DNA of 64,000 nucleotides from a virus (IMGVR_UViG_3300027969_003137:1-64000); one strand, 5' to 3'. Positions 16,352 through 25,082 are shown, counted from the first letter of the stretch. Notes: generated from the sequence alone by a model not told the origin. Made by a program: numbers and translations.

Positions 16352-17670
16352 TTTACCCTGTGCCATTCTGCGTATAGTCTAGTAGAAAAACGCTTGCTGT
16401 CAGGAAAGACTTGGTCTGGATATTTGAGTCTTCTATCGTTCAACTCCTTGCTGGCATTGCGCTGTTCAAATCCAAAATCATGAGCCATCTCGTCTAGTTC
16501 TTCTAGGCTCCATGGATAAAAATCTATACCTTTACACATTTCATTTAGGTGATCTTTATGCCCGGGATTTACCCTCCAAAATATTCTTCCATTAGGAGTT
16601 AGACAAGCAACCACAGCAGCAATTTGTCTTTTAATATCTTCTTTGTTTCCAAAATTGATTGAGCCAAAACATGCAGCAGCATCGAACAGGCGATTGGGTT
16701 TGTATTCTTCGATAGTGGTTTTAATATCAGCAGTATCAAATGCAGGATCAATACCGACAACATTTTTTACCATCTGTTTAAAAGGATTGTATCCGCAGCC
16801 AACATCTAGCAACCATTCAGTATCTTTGATCTGTTTAGCCACTCGAACGTGTGCATCTTCGTGTCCTCTTCTATAACTAGGGGTCCAATTTTTTTCAAAG
16901 TATCTATTAAGAATATCTTGATCTAACTTTCTAGGCTTCTTTTGGAATACAAAGTATAGACGTTCATTAGCATCTTGTTTAAAATTTTCCAAATGAAGGC
17001 TGTACTTTTTAGAAAGCTCATAGGCTATCTCAAAACTCCAGGGGAATATGTCTACATACGGACCAGTGGGCCATTGAATTCCAGGGTTGGCTCTAAAATA
17101 GATCTTGCCTTCTGGTTTGAGAAGTTCAACTACTCGCTTGAATCTTTCTTCGACGTCTTCGAAACTGTTAAAGTTAATACTACCAAAGCAAATTATATGA
17201 TCAAAACTTTCGTTTTCTATGGTAAAATCTAATATGTCGACCATGTAATCGGCATTTTTATTGTAGGGGTCTATGCCTGTAATGTTGTGAATTTTATCTT
17301 TAAATGGATGATACCCGCAGCCTACATCTAGAACTGCTTGAGGATCGGAGCTAGCAATTTCTTCAGCAACTTGCCAACCACTGTAATTATAGCTGTCAAT
17401 AGTAGGTTCCCATATACTTCCAAAGAATTTGTTTAGATATTGTTTATCGAAGCGATTAACTGCTTGTTCGATAGTTCCGGAAAAATCTAAATTGGATAAG
17501 CCTAGTGTATCTATTACGCTAGCCTTAAATTTTTCGTATCTAACCGGAGTCCACGGTAATTGATCGATGTTGGTTGAAAATTTTAAATTTTCTTTTACCT
17601 GTTGATATTTTATAGGATTGAAGGCAATCTTTAATTGTTCAATTAATAAGTTATAAATTTTTTGGTTCAT
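16348..17670 (-). CDS. tandem double SAM-methyltransferase-like protein
   Basis: 440 residues read from 17670. Two copies of the same domain: VLDVGCGYHPFK (residues 113-124) with GIDPYNKNAD, CFGSINF, GKIYFRANPG; and LLDVGCGYNPFK (288-299) with GIDPAFDTAD, CFGSINF, GRIFWRVNPG. Each has a class I SAM-binding motif I (GxGxG variant GCGY), an acidic end of beta2 (GID) and a post-motif RxNPG. A single-domain relative of 185 residues lies at 21934. Substrate unknown; the Arg-x-Asn-Pro-Gly signature is unusual for a methyltransferase. No ribosome-binding site stands out beyond a short AGAG stretch. Confidence 0.75.
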   Translation of the reverse strand: MNQKIYNLLIEQLKIAFNPIKYQQVKENLKFSTNIDQLPWTPVRYEKFKASVIDTLGLSNLDFSGTIEQAVNRFDKQYLNKFFGSIWEPTIDSYNYSGWQVAEEIASSDPQAVLDVGCGYHPFKDKIHNITGIDPYNKNADYMVDILDFTIENESFDHIICFGSINFNSFEDVEERFKRVVELLKPEGKIYFRANPGIQWPTGPYVDIFPWSFEIAYELSKKYSLHLENFKQDANERLYFVFQKKPRKLDQDILNRYFEKNWTPSYRRGHEDAHVRVAKQIKDTEWLLDVGCGYNPFKQMVKNVVGIDPAFDTADIKTTIEEYKPNRLFDAAACFGSINFGNKEDIKRQIAAVVACLTPNGRIFWRVNPGHKDHLNEMCKGIDFYPWSLEELDEMAHDFGFEQRNASKELNDRRLKYPDQVFPDSKRFSTRLYAEWHRVK

Positions 17671-17743
17671 AGTGGTCTCTCAATATTTTTTAAAAATGTT
17701 ATAGGTATTTACTCAAGATAGCCTCACGACGGATTTTTTTTAA

Positions 17744-17772
17744 TTGACAATTTTTTTTCTTTCTAGTATAAT
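17744..17772 (+). promoter_or_regulatory. consensus sigma70 promoter
   Basis: TTGACA at 17744-17749, 17-nt T-rich spacer, TATAAT at 17767-17772, both hexamers perfect. Predicted start near 17779, giving a leader of about 65 nt before the tctA-like gene. Confidence 0.85.
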
Positions 17773-17809
17773 TTTTTTATCAGATTCGACAAATTTTTTA
17801 TCGGTCGTG

Positions 17810-17817
17810 TATAAATA
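17810..17817 (+). promoter_or_regulatory. late-promoter box TATAAATA
   Basis: Exact T4 late consensus in the leader of the tctA-like gene, 27 nt before its ATG; with the sigma70 promoter upstream it suggests expression through both early and late phases. Confidence 0.6.
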
Positions 17818-17844
17818 AAACTGATTTTAAAATACAGGAAACTT

Positions 17845-19308
17845 ATGTTAGATATTTTTGCAAACTATTCTATTTGGGCAATACTGGGAACACTCTACGG
17901 ATTTCTATTCGGAGTCATTCCAGTAGCAGGCGCTACTACTGCTCTGCTGACTGTTTTTGGATTTATCGAAATTTTTAAAGCTGACCCATACAGCCTAGTA
18001 GTTTTTAGCATGGCATTGGTAGTTGCTGTTTGTACTGGAGATTTATTTTCCAGTGTGGTTATGAATGTACCAGGTGGCGGTGGCAGTGCGGCCACCATGG
18101 TGGACGGATACCCAATGGCTAGGAAAGGCGAAGCAGCTAGAGCAATGTCTGCTTCGTTAGGCAGCTCAACTGTACAAGGGTTGTTTTGGGGATTGGTTGC
18201 AATTGTGTTTTTACCGTTTTATGTTCCCTTGGTGCTGGCTTTTGGCACCCCGGAGATGTTTGTATTTGTCCTGCTAGCAATGGCCTGCGGCACCTTTATA
18301 TCAAATGAGTATTGGTTTAGAGGAATTATAGGCCTATGCTTTGGTATATGGGTGGGCTTGATCGGACTAGATCCGGTCACCAACGGTGAAAGATTCACAT
18401 TCGATTGGTACTATTTGGCCAACGGTATACAGTTTGCACCACTAATGGCCGGCGTACTTGCTCTTCCTGAACTATGGGAAGCACTAAGAACAAAAATTAC
18501 CTACATGGTGTCACCTAACAATAACTGGCAACAGATCAAACAGGGGCTGGGTGATGTTTGGAAAAATAAAAGAGACAGTTTTGAAGGTGGTGCAATTGGT
18601 GCGTTTGTTGGGTTCATCCCGGGCATGTCCAGTCAAATTGCTGAATGGATGACCTATGGTCGTGTGGTGGCAAGAAACAAAGACCAAGAAGTGGCGTTTG
18701 GGGAAGGAAATGTAAAAGGTGTGATTGCTCCGGAAGGCGCGAATCTTGCACACAAAGCAACTACCTATGTGCCAACAGTATTGTTTGGGGTTCCCGGAGC
18801 ACCATTTGAAGTGCTGATAATTGCCATGTTGTCAATTGTGGGGTTAGATCTAGGCAGTACCGCTTTACTTGGAAACCCTAAATTTTTCGATCTATTATCT
18901 TATGGGTACATGTTCGCCCTTGCCATGTCATTTGTTATAGGAATATTTTTTATCAGGTATGCAACATTGATAACTAGAATACCAGTCATCTACTGGATTA
19001 CTCCAGTTATGGTATTAATTGTGTGGAGTTGTGTACAATATACAGGTGGTTGGGAAGACTATGCAATCTTGGCAATTTGTACAGTGGTTGGGCTGGCGCT
19101 GAGATATCTAAAGATAAGTCGAATTAGTTTTATTCTAGGCGTTGCACTTTCGGCCAAGATTGAACTACTTGGATTGCAATTTTTTACCTTGTATGAATTT
19201 ACAGACTTGCTGACCCGTCCTATCAGCGTAGTGCTGCTGCTTTGTATAGTAGCAGTTGTTGTTAAGGGGCTGTTTTTTAATAGTGGTTCTAAAATCAAAT
19301 ATGTTTAA
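17845..19308 (+). CDS. tctA: tripartite tricarboxylate transporter large membrane subunit (TctA family)
   Basis: 487 residues with about 11 hydrophobic segments. TctA-family landmarks: YGFLFGVIPVAGATTALL near residue 20 (usual IPGLG here IPVAG), NVPGGGGSAATMVDGYPMAR with KGEAARA (75-105), and in the second half EGGAIGAFVGFIPGMSSQ with APEGANLAHKATTYVPTVLF. The inverted-repeat halves are both complete. TctA is the main permease of a sodium-coupled carboxylate importer in the inner membrane and works with a small TctB and a periplasmic TctC. The receptor follows 11 nt downstream, but no TctB is present. A GGAA ribosome-binding site precedes ATG. Confidence 0.9.
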   Translation: MLDIFANYSIWAILGTLYGFLFGVIPVAGATTALLTVFGFIEIFKADPYSLVVFSMALVVAVCTGDLFSSVVMNVPGGGGSAATMVDGYPMARKGEAARAMSASLGSSTVQGLFWGLVAIVFLPFYVPLVLAFGTPEMFVFVLLAMACGTFISNEYWFRGIIGLCFGIWVGLIGLDPVTNGERFTFDWYYLANGIQFAPLMAGVLALPELWEALRTKITYMVSPNNNWQQIKQGLGDVWKNKRDSFEGGAIGAFVGFIPGMSSQIAEWMTYGRVVARNKDQEVAFGEGNVKGVIAPEGANLAHKATTYVPTVLFGVPGAPFEVLIIAMLSIVGLDLGSTALLGNPKFFDLLSYGYMFALAMSFVIGIFFIRYATLITRIPVIYWITPVMVLIVWSCVQYTGGWEDYAILAICTVVGLALRYLKISRISFILGVALSAKIELLGLQFFTLYEFTDLLTRPISVVLLLCIVAVVVKGLFFNSGSKIKYV

Positions 19309-19319
19309 AGGAGAAATAC

Positions 19320-20375
19320 ATGAAAAAGATTTTAATGGGTATGTTATTTGCCGTTGTGTCTGCTTCGGCAATGGCTGACATGCTTGCGGTTGTTCCTAGT
19401 CCTAAAGGTTGGCACACCATTGTGCTTCCAGAGTTAGCCAAGCATCTTGGCGAGCCGATTCGTATGGAAGTTATCGAAGGTGCTAAGGCTATTCCTGCAG
19501 GTGATAAGTGGCACGAAAAGTATAGATTTGATAATAATGCTATGTGGTTTTCACAAGGAGGCCAAGCAGAAGCATTTCTAATTGACAAGGTCAAATATAA
19601 TTATAACGACTATGAGCCTATTTTTGCTCATAATAATTCTATCATGATGGCCATTAGAAATGGATTTGATATCTATGGCAATGATAAAATAAAGTTTGGA
19701 TATTCAAACGGATCTAATCCAGATATCATGGCGTTGACCATGATGATCTGCGGAGATTTGCCTTCTATGCAGGCCTACAAAGAATGCTATGATAAAAGAG
19801 TTATCTATGTAAAGGGTATGTCTCAACCTGAAATTTACCTAGGATTTACTCGTGGTGAATTAAATGTTATGCGAAATCATCCTAATGAATGGATCACTAA
19901 TTTCGATGGCAAGGATATTGGTAAGGAATGGATGAGTGCTGGTATTACCAATCACAAAACTGGTAAATTAGAAGCAGACACAAACTTTCCAGTTGGTCAA
20001 CGCAGTTTCCCAGAGGCATATAAAGCCAAGTGGGGCAAAGAGCCTAAGGGTGAAATGTACGATGCTTGGTTGTTAGTTAAAGGTTATCGTGATGTTTTAC
20101 AAAAAGTTATCTGGGTTAACAAAAATAATCCAAACAAAGATCGATTAATTGCAGCCGCAAAGAAAATGATTGCTGACCCTGAAAGTCAAAAAATCATTGA
20201 CGAGCGTGTGGGCAAATATCCATGGTTGGTAGGCAATGAAGTCAATCAAGCATATGATCAATTAAATAAAGGGTTGACTAAAAAGAATCTAGAAAACCTA
20301 GTATGGTGGACACAGAATGCTGTTAAGATGGAAGCAACTATGAAACCAGAAATACTCAGCAAAGCTAAAAAGTAA
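19320..20375 (+). CDS. tctC: TctC/Bug-type periplasmic substrate-binding protein
   Basis: 351 residues. The first 20 (MKKILMGMLFAVVSASAMA, cleavage before DM) are a clear signal peptide, so the product is exported to the periplasm. The mature chain begins LAVVPSPKGWHTIVLPELAKHLG, as in Bug/TctC receptors, and has the YEPIFAHNNSIMMAI and KIKFGYSNGS segments that form the ligand pocket; the C-terminus is longer than in ordinary TctC (about 320). Likely ligand: a carboxylate, unknown. Strong AAAGGAG ribosome-binding site; co-transcribed with tctA and closed by an intrinsic terminator. A divergent receptor, so ligand assignment is not possible. Confidence 0.85.
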   Translation: MKKILMGMLFAVVSASAMADMLAVVPSPKGWHTIVLPELAKHLGEPIRMEVIEGAKAIPAGDKWHEKYRFDNNAMWFSQGGQAEAFLIDKVKYNYNDYEPIFAHNNSIMMAIRNGFDIYGNDKIKFGYSNGSNPDIMALTMMICGDLPSMQAYKECYDKRVIYVKGMSQPEIYLGFTRGELNVMRNHPNEWITNFDGKDIGKEWMSAGITNHKTGKLEADTNFPVGQRSFPEAYKAKWGKEPKGEMYDAWLLVKGYRDVLQKVIWVNKNNPNKDRLIAAAKKMIADPESQKIIDERVGKYPWLVGNEVNQAYDQLNKGLTKKNLENLVWWTQNAVKMEATMKPEILSKAKK

Positions 20376-20382
20376 TTTAACC

Positions 20383-20408
20383 GTGGGGGATTCGTCCCCC
20401 ACTCTTTG
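20383..20408 (+). terminator. intrinsic terminator after tctC
   Basis: GTGGGGGA / TCCCCCAC perfect 8-bp stem closed by TTCG (20383-20402), then a short CTCTTTGT tail; the T-run is weak, so termination may be partial. Confidence 0.7.
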
Positions 20409-20413
20409 TATCT

Positions 20414-21100
20414 ATGAAGAAAAGATTATTGATTCTAACTGGCCCACAGGGTTCGGGCAATCACTTGTGGAGTAAAGTATTCAGCGAAGACCCGTCGGTC
20501 AGAGGCTGGGAACAGTTAACCAAGTCCTATTGGGTAGGACACGGCGATGAACCTTTTGTTGATATCTGGGAAAATCCCAAATTATTTTCAAAGATTGACT
20601 GGGACCACGATCTGTATTTTACAAGTATAAGCTGTCCCTATATTCTAGAAGGAGGTCCTATACTTCCCAAAGATAAACCCTTGCGTATTCCTAAATATGA
20701 AGAATTTATCAAGGAAGCATCTCTAGCGGGATTTGAAGTAGTCTTGGTAGTTATAGGCCGAGATAAGAATATATTAGAATTTCAGCAATCGAGAGTTCGA
20801 AAACAATTTACACTACCTACATTTATTGACGTTATAAAAACTAAACTAGTAAACTATAATCCTTTTTTCATAAGTACAGAACAACTTTATCTCTACGAGA
20901 CGGTCTATTTAAATCATGTTTCTAAAATGTTAGACTGGCCTATTAATATTAGTCCTGAGAAACTACAAGATGCACTCAAAGATAACTCCAATCAAAAATA
21001 TCTAAGATCAGTTGACGAGTATTGGTTAGACGAGCTAATGGCCAATACAAAGAATGGCGGGGATGATAATCCTTATAAACATCATGCTAAGAATAATTAA
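20414..21100 (+). CDS. P-loop protein, sulfotransferase/kinase-like (copy A1)
   Basis: 228 residues. LILTGPQGSGNHLWSKVF is a Walker A-like loop (residues 7-20) with the QGSGNH form typical of phosphoadenosyl-sulfotransferase-type PAPS binding rather than GKT/S kinase loops. WEQLTKSYWVGHGDE (about 32-46) is repeated as WDELTENYWVGHQRE in the paralogue at 24396, with VVLVVIGRDKNILEFQQSRV as the second nucleotide-binding strand. Likely a group-transfer enzyme (sulfo or phospho); substrate unknown. First gene of the left half of a duplicated cassette. Confidence 0.6.
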   Translation: MKKRLLILTGPQGSGNHLWSKVFSEDPSVRGWEQLTKSYWVGHGDEPFVDIWENPKLFSKIDWDHDLYFTSISCPYILEGGPILPKDKPLRIPKYEEFIKEASLAGFEVVLVVIGRDKNILEFQQSRVRKQFTLPTFIDVIKTKLVNYNPFFISTEQLYLYETVYLNHVSKMLDWPINISPEKLQDALKDNSNQKYLRSVDEYWLDELMANTKNGGDDNPYKHHAKNN

Positions 21101-21221
21101 GAGATTATTAAACAAATTCTGGATTTGGTCAACACGATATGAGTCTGATGTTGACTTTATGTTGCGCATGGAAAGAGAATATCAAAAATTAAGAGAGGAA
21201 AGACATGGAATTTCAAAATAA
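21084..21221 (+). CDS. small basic protein (45 aa)
   Basis: ATG 21084 to TAA 21221, overlapping the 3' end of the P-loop gene by 17 nt and the start of the 2OG gene by 17 nt. It fills the 104-nt gap between them. The product MLRIIKRLLNKFWIWSTRY... is amphipathic and basic at the N-terminus with a charged, possibly coiled, C-terminus (LRMEREYQKLREERHG). Overlap-coupled short genes are common here, but no homologue is known to me, so this is a tentative gene. Confidence 0.45.
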   Translation: MLRIIKRLLNKFWIWSTRYESDVDFMLRMEREYQKLREERHGISK

Positions 21222-21921
21222 ATCAGACTATCAAAGCAGTTGGGAATGGGCCAGGGCACACAGCAAATATCATTTTGACGACACCAAAAAAGATCAGTTA
21301 GGCGAATGGGTAAAACCGTTAGGCAGATTTGATGGAGACTGGTCAGCTGAAATGGCAGACGTGGTTGAGAAATCTAAGAACTGGACCGTGACATGGGCCA
21401 ATCGAAAGTTCTGGAGAAATGATGATTCTAAAGTTTCTGATATGCTTGAGCAGGAACACTACGATCTAAAAACTACAGGAGCACCTACTGACCTTGCAAT
21501 GTCCAATCGTTATGACTTTGTAGAAGAATATCCTACATTTAAAAAAATGTGCGATTATTTTGCCATGGAAGAAGAATATCATAAGCCTTGGGTGCATGTA
21601 CAGATACCCGGACAGATGTTCAATTTACATATAGATAAATTCTGGGACAAACTAAAAGACACAGATAAACCCGAGTCGATGTCGAGAATTGTGGTTATGT
21701 TAGACGACTGGCGTCCTGGACAGTTCTATCTGTACGGAACACATACATATAGTCATTGGCGAGCTGGCGACATACATGTATTCGATTGGCCGAATGTGCC
21801 CCATGCAACTGCTAACGCCAGTAGATTTCCAAGGCCTACGTTAGTTATCACCGGGTTAAATTCTGCTAGGACTAACGAACTATTGCAAAATTCAAACGAA
21901 ACCACAGTGCATAAAATATAA
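21205..21921 (+). CDS. aspartyl/asparaginyl hydroxylase-like 2OG oxygenase
   Basis: 238 residues, with a GAGAGGA ribosome-binding site. QMFNLHIDKFWDKLKD provides HxD; DIHVFDWPNVPHATANASRF provides the distal His, and SRFPRPTLVITG the Arg. The intervening SRIVVMLDDWRPGQFYLYGT is the strand-loop seen in the family. All catalytic residues are present. It lies in the left half of the duplicated cassette; the right half has an amidohydrolase in the corresponding interval instead. Confidence 0.7.
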   Translation: MEFQNKSDYQSSWEWARAHSKYHFDDTKKDQLGEWVKPLGRFDGDWSAEMADVVEKSKNWTVTWANRKFWRNDDSKVSDMLEQEHYDLKTTGAPTDLAMSNRYDFVEEYPTFKKMCDYFAMEEEYHKPWVHVQIPGQMFNLHIDKFWDKLKDTDKPESMSRIVVMLDDWRPGQFYLYGTHTYSHWRAGDIHVFDWPNVPHATANASRFPRPTLVITGLNSARTNELLQNSNETTVHKI

Positions 21922-21933
21922 GATATATAAAGC

Positions 21934-22491
21934 ATGGAACAAAAAAATTACATAGCAGAATATTTTACAAACTCTACAGATCCAACTAAAGAAGGATATT
22001 GGAGACCAAGATACCTCGACGGCAACCAAGAATCCCTAAAAGAATACGACGATATTGTGGCCGAAATTAAAGATGACGACATTGTAATAGATGTAGGCTG
22101 CGGCTATCACCCATTTAAGGGTCGTATTAAAAATCTAATAGGCATAGACAAATATAATCCCACTGCCGATGTAGTTGTCGATCTCTTAGACTATAATGCT
22201 CCAGAAAATCATTTTGACGTTGTTATTTCATTAGGTGCTACCAATTTAGATTCCTTTGAATTAATTTCACAGCAAATTGAAAGACTAGTCTATTGGTGTA
22301 AGCCGGGAGGTAAAATCTACATGCGAGTTAATCCTGTTTTAGAAGAAGTTGTATCTCCTAAAAAGCATGTTTGCAAATGGACCATAGATCACATTGCTGA
22401 ATATACTAGAAAACACAATTTAGAAATTATAAAACCAGTACGATTAACCAACGGCTTACGATACATATTCACATGGCAAAAGCAAAAGTAA
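21934..22491 (+). CDS. SAM-methyltransferase-like protein, single domain
   Basis: 185 residues. VIDVGCGYHPFK (motif I) with GIDKYNPTAD, LGATNL and GGKIYMRVNP are shared one-to-one with both domains of the 440-aa fusion at 16348, so this is the single-domain version. Start ATG 21934 lies 12 nt after the 2OG gene. The last 19 nt overlap the following gene. Substrate unknown; class I methyltransferase fold is inferred from motifs I and the acidic beta2 end. Confidence 0.75.
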   Translation: MEQKNYIAEYFTNSTDPTKEGYWRPRYLDGNQESLKEYDDIVAEIKDDDIVIDVGCGYHPFKGRIKNLIGIDKYNPTADVVVDLLDYNAPENHFDVVISLGATNLDSFELISQQIERLVYWCKPGGKIYMRVNPVLEEVVSPKKHVCKWTIDHIAEYTRKHNLEIIKPVRLTNGLRYIFTWQKQK

Positions 22492-23207
22492 AAAGAATTT
22501 TTATCAGCGGAACCGCTGGTAGTCTGTGGAGCGGCGTTGATAAATACTTAAGGTATGCACTGTTAGGATTTGTAGACAATTCCGACATCAATGAATATCG
22601 TAATCAAGAAGGCCATCTTGGTGCTTACTGGAATCCCGGTAACGAACCTAGTTGGGACTGGATATTGAACTTTGCCGACTATGATCGAGATCACATAATA
22701 GAAACACTAGACAGTGCATATTCAAACCCAATACCCGATGCCAGCGAAAAAGAATTCATCATACGAACACACAAAAGCCATTTCTGGGCCTTGCATTATG
22801 ACAAGCTAGTTGATCTATTCCCCGACGACGATATTTTAATTTGTCGTACCCCACACCATAAAGCCTGGATATGGTGGCAAATCTGTGGCGGGCATAATAC
22901 TGAATTTAACGATTACAAATATTACAACAGAGACTACGAAGCTATTTGGCAAGAGATAGGTCTGCAACTTTCCTACACTGACAAATTTATTGAAAAACAT
23001 CAATTAGAAAAAGAACTATGGAACCGAAGTTTTATTGAAAAACATTTTATCAAAACTCCGCATCCTTTTCTTGATCGTAGAATCGAAGAGTTCATTAGGC
23101 ACCCAGAAAAAATTGATAGTCTGGCGGGGAGAGGCCAAGGGACACATCTAACAAACGAGACTAGAGTGATAGTGAAATTAGGCAATTATAGGCCATTTGA
23201 AAAATGA
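22473..23207 (+). CDS. sulfotransferase-like protein (copy B1)
   Basis: 244 residues. AKVKRIFISGTAGSLWSGVD carries the P-loop-like start and EFIIRTHKSHFWALHYDKL with ILICRTPHHKAWIWWQICGG match the RTHK and arginine-rich segments of sulfotransferases that bind PAPS. It is paralogous over its full length to the protein at 26510, and 125 nt at 22680-22804 are identical to 26717-26841. It overlaps its neighbours (19 nt upstream, 4 nt downstream). Confidence 0.6.
   Translation: MAKAKVKRIFISGTAGSLWSGVDKYLRYALLGFVDNSDINEYRNQEGHLGAYWNPGNEPSWDWILNFADYDRDHIIETLDSAYSNPIPDASEKEFIIRTHKSHFWALHYDKLVDLFPDDDILICRTPHHKAWIWWQICGGHNTEFNDYKYYNRDYEAIWQEIGLQLSYTDKFIEKHQLEKELWNRSFIEKHFIKTPHPFLDRRIEEFIRHPEKIDSLAGRGQGTHLTNETRVIVKLGNYRPFEK
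22680..22804 (+). repeat. direct repeat, copy 1 (125 nt)
   Basis: Read base by base, 125 nt here are identical to 26717-26841 (4037 nt downstream), inside the two copies of the sulfotransferase-like gene; flanks diverge quickly. It starts TATGATCGAGATC and ends CATTATGACAA. Confidence 0.9.
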
Positions 23208-23773
23208 GAATAAATTATTGGGTAGGATTGCCCCATTCTCTATATGTAGCACGAGACATATTAAAACAATGTCCAGACGTTAATACTCCAGTGCTACCTG
23301 TGTATAAACCGTTATACTGGGTTCATCATCTTATATTGGACGATACTAGCATAGTTAAATATGTTACTGACATATGGGAAACTGACAACAAAAAAGAATT
23401 CAATTTTGGATCAGATAACTTGGAAGACAATCAGAGCAACCCTCTCTTTACTCCTTTTATGGAAAAATTTCCATCAGGATCTAGATTTTGGTTTTTTAGA
23501 TTTAAAGATATAGCAGACTACGCAGACGCATACGACGATGCTCAAACTGATCCATTAATTAGAGATTGGGTAGTTGAAACGAAAAAGAAAATTCCAGGAT
23601 GGAAAAATTTAAGTCGTCAAGAAATTTTTAACAGGTTATATACACGTCTAGATAAAGTTGCTAGTATGGTCGGAGCAGATCCTAAATGGCGGGAATTTGA
23701 TCTATCCGTATATATGGACAATAAAATGCAACTAGAAACAAATTTAGAATATCGACTTTATTCTAAGCCTTGA
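23204..23773 (+). CDS. hypothetical protein (copy C1)
   Basis: 189 residues, starting MRINYWVGL with an ATGA overlap. Paralogous along its whole length to the 192-aa protein at 27241: shared INTPILP/VNTPVLP near residue 25, GSRFWFFRFKDI/GSRFWFFKLKTV at 95-110 and C-terminal YRLYTKP/YRLYSKP. No motif I recognise; the pairing with gene B in both cassette halves suggests a complex or a shared substrate. Its 3' end overlaps the convergent gene at 23758 by 16 nt. Confidence 0.75.
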   Translation: MRINYWVGLPHSLYVARDILKQCPDVNTPVLPVYKPLYWVHHLILDDTSIVKYVTDIWETDNKKEFNFGSDNLEDNQSNPLFTPFMEKFPSGSRFWFFRFKDIADYADAYDDAQTDPLIRDWVVETKKKIPGWKNLSRQEIFNRLYTRLDKVASMVGADPKWREFDLSVYMDNKMQLETNLEYRLYSKP

Positions 23774-24327
23774 CCTAGAATTGTATACATATGCGGACCT
23801 GGCTCTGTTTTGATCCTTACTGGCGATAACTCTATAGTTGGATTCAATGCCATGGATGTCCACAGATTATCTGCAATATGGTCTACACAAAAAGTTGATA
23901 CTTTTGCATCAATTGCATTTTTAATTGCTAATTCTTCAGGAATATTGGTATTCCAGTGCGAATGTGTAAATGCGGCATCAATGGCGCCAAACGCTGGATT
24001 TTCTTTTACAATGATAAACGATGCGCTATCACAATATTGAGCATATATCTGCTCAATAAACATTGAAATACGATATCCATAAAATATAACAACATCAAAC
24101 TCTAGCCCTGATACTTCTATAAAGTCGTTTACATGAAAATCTAATTCTTCAAATGTTGAATCATGATATCTTGCCACTCTAGATGTTGGAATATTGTTGT
24201 TGTGATTGTTTGCAAACTGTTTTAAAAATACGGTTTTTCCGGATTGATGATAAGCAGCTTCTAATGCATTGATTAGAAAATTTCGTGTACCCGAATTACC
24301 GGCTGTAAAAATGTATTTTGTAGGCAT
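23758..24327 (-). CDS. P-loop-like hypothetical protein
   Basis: Read from ATG 24327, which has GGAG ribosome-binding and an ATAAATA box 26 nt upstream; a longer ORF to 24372 lacks such signals. The 189-residue product begins MPTKYIFTAGNSGTRNFLIN, where AGNSGTRNF resembles the P-loop of sulfotransferases, as in the A-type genes beside it; SFIIVKENPAFGAIDAAFTH follows. No family is clear. It is the only minus-strand gene in 20.4-33.7 kb and separates the two cassette halves. Confidence 0.6.
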   Translation of the reverse strand: MPTKYIFTAGNSGTRNFLINALEAAYHQSGKTVFLKQFANNHNNNIPTSRVARYHDSTFEELDFHVNDFIEVSGLEFDVVIFYGYRISMFIEQIYAQYCDSASFIIVKENPAFGAIDAAFTHSHWNTNIPEELAIKNAIDAKVSTFCVDHIADNLWTSMALNPTIELSPVRIKTEPGPHMYTILGQGLE

Positions 24328-24353
24328 AAAAGTCTCCGTGGATCTTGTATCAT

Positions 24354-24360
24354 TATTTAT
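24354..24360 (-). promoter_or_regulatory. late-promoter box ATAAATA
   Basis: ATAAATA on the minus strand, 26 nt before ATG 24327, with a GGAG ribosome-binding site between. Confidence 0.5.
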
Positions 24361-24380
24361 CCACGCAAACATAAACGAAC

Positions 24381-24387
24381 TTAAATA
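24381..24387 (+). promoter_or_regulatory. late-promoter-like box TTAAATA
   Basis: TTAAATA ends 8 nt before ATG 24396 of P-loop gene A2; divergent to the box at 24354. Confidence 0.4.
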
Positions 24388-24395
24388 GTACTATT

Positions 24396-25082
24396 ATGCA
24401 ATCTCAAAAACAACTTCTAATAACCTGTGGACCGCAAGGTTCTGGGAATCATATATTTGCTAGAATCTTTAGTATGCATCCAGATGTCAATGGATGGGAC
24501 GAACTTACGGAAAACTATTGGGTAGGTCATCAACGAGAAAAATTTGCAATGTATTGGTGGTACCCCCAATTAATGAAACCAGAAGTTTTCGATGACGGAC
24601 AATACTTTATTACAAACGTCAGTTATCCATATGTATTTGATGGATATAATATTAAACCAAAAATTTTAGAAGTTGCAAATATAGCCAAGAGCTGGGGCAT
24701 CGATGTACAGATCGCTGTAATTGCTCGAGATGAAAAAATATCTAGATTACAACAAGAACGGATAAGAAAAAAACCCACAATAGATTATGCTAAAGATTAT
24801 ATTATCAATACGTTGTTGGCTAGTGATTTTCCTGTAAACTTTATAAGTCTAGAAACATTTTTTTGTTATAAAACTAACTATCTAAAATATTTAGAAAAAA
24901 CTTTAAATTTTCCAATAGATCATACCAGCCCAGAAATTTTAAAATTCATCGACGATCAGAGCCCAAATGAAAAATATATAATTCCTGCTGAACCCTATCC
25001 TGGTGAGGAACTAAAAGGAGTAGAGGGCGAAGAGATCGATGAATTGTTTAGCCCCATGTCTAAAGGAAACAAAGATGATTAA
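24396..25082 (+). CDS. P-loop protein, sulfotransferase/kinase-like (copy A2)
   Basis: 228 residues, the same length as copy A1 at 20414. LLITCGPQGSGNHIFARIFS (P-loop), WDELTENYWVGHQREKFA and LIKRD-like IAVIARDEKISRLQQERI match A1 positions. The C-terminus is acidic (EGEEIDELFSPMSKGNKDD), where A1 ends NNPYKHHAKNN. First gene of the right cassette half; the stop overlaps the next start (ATG 25075). Confidence 0.6.
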   Translation: MQSQKQLLITCGPQGSGNHIFARIFSMHPDVNGWDELTENYWVGHQREKFAMYWWYPQLMKPEVFDDGQYFITNVSYPYVFDGYNIKPKILEVANIAKSWGIDVQIAVIARDEKISRLQQERIRKKPTIDYAKDYIINTLLASDFPVNFISLETFFCYKTNYLKYLEKTLNFPIDHTSPEILKFIDDQSPNEKYIIPAEPYPGEELKGVEGEEIDELFSPMSKGNKDD

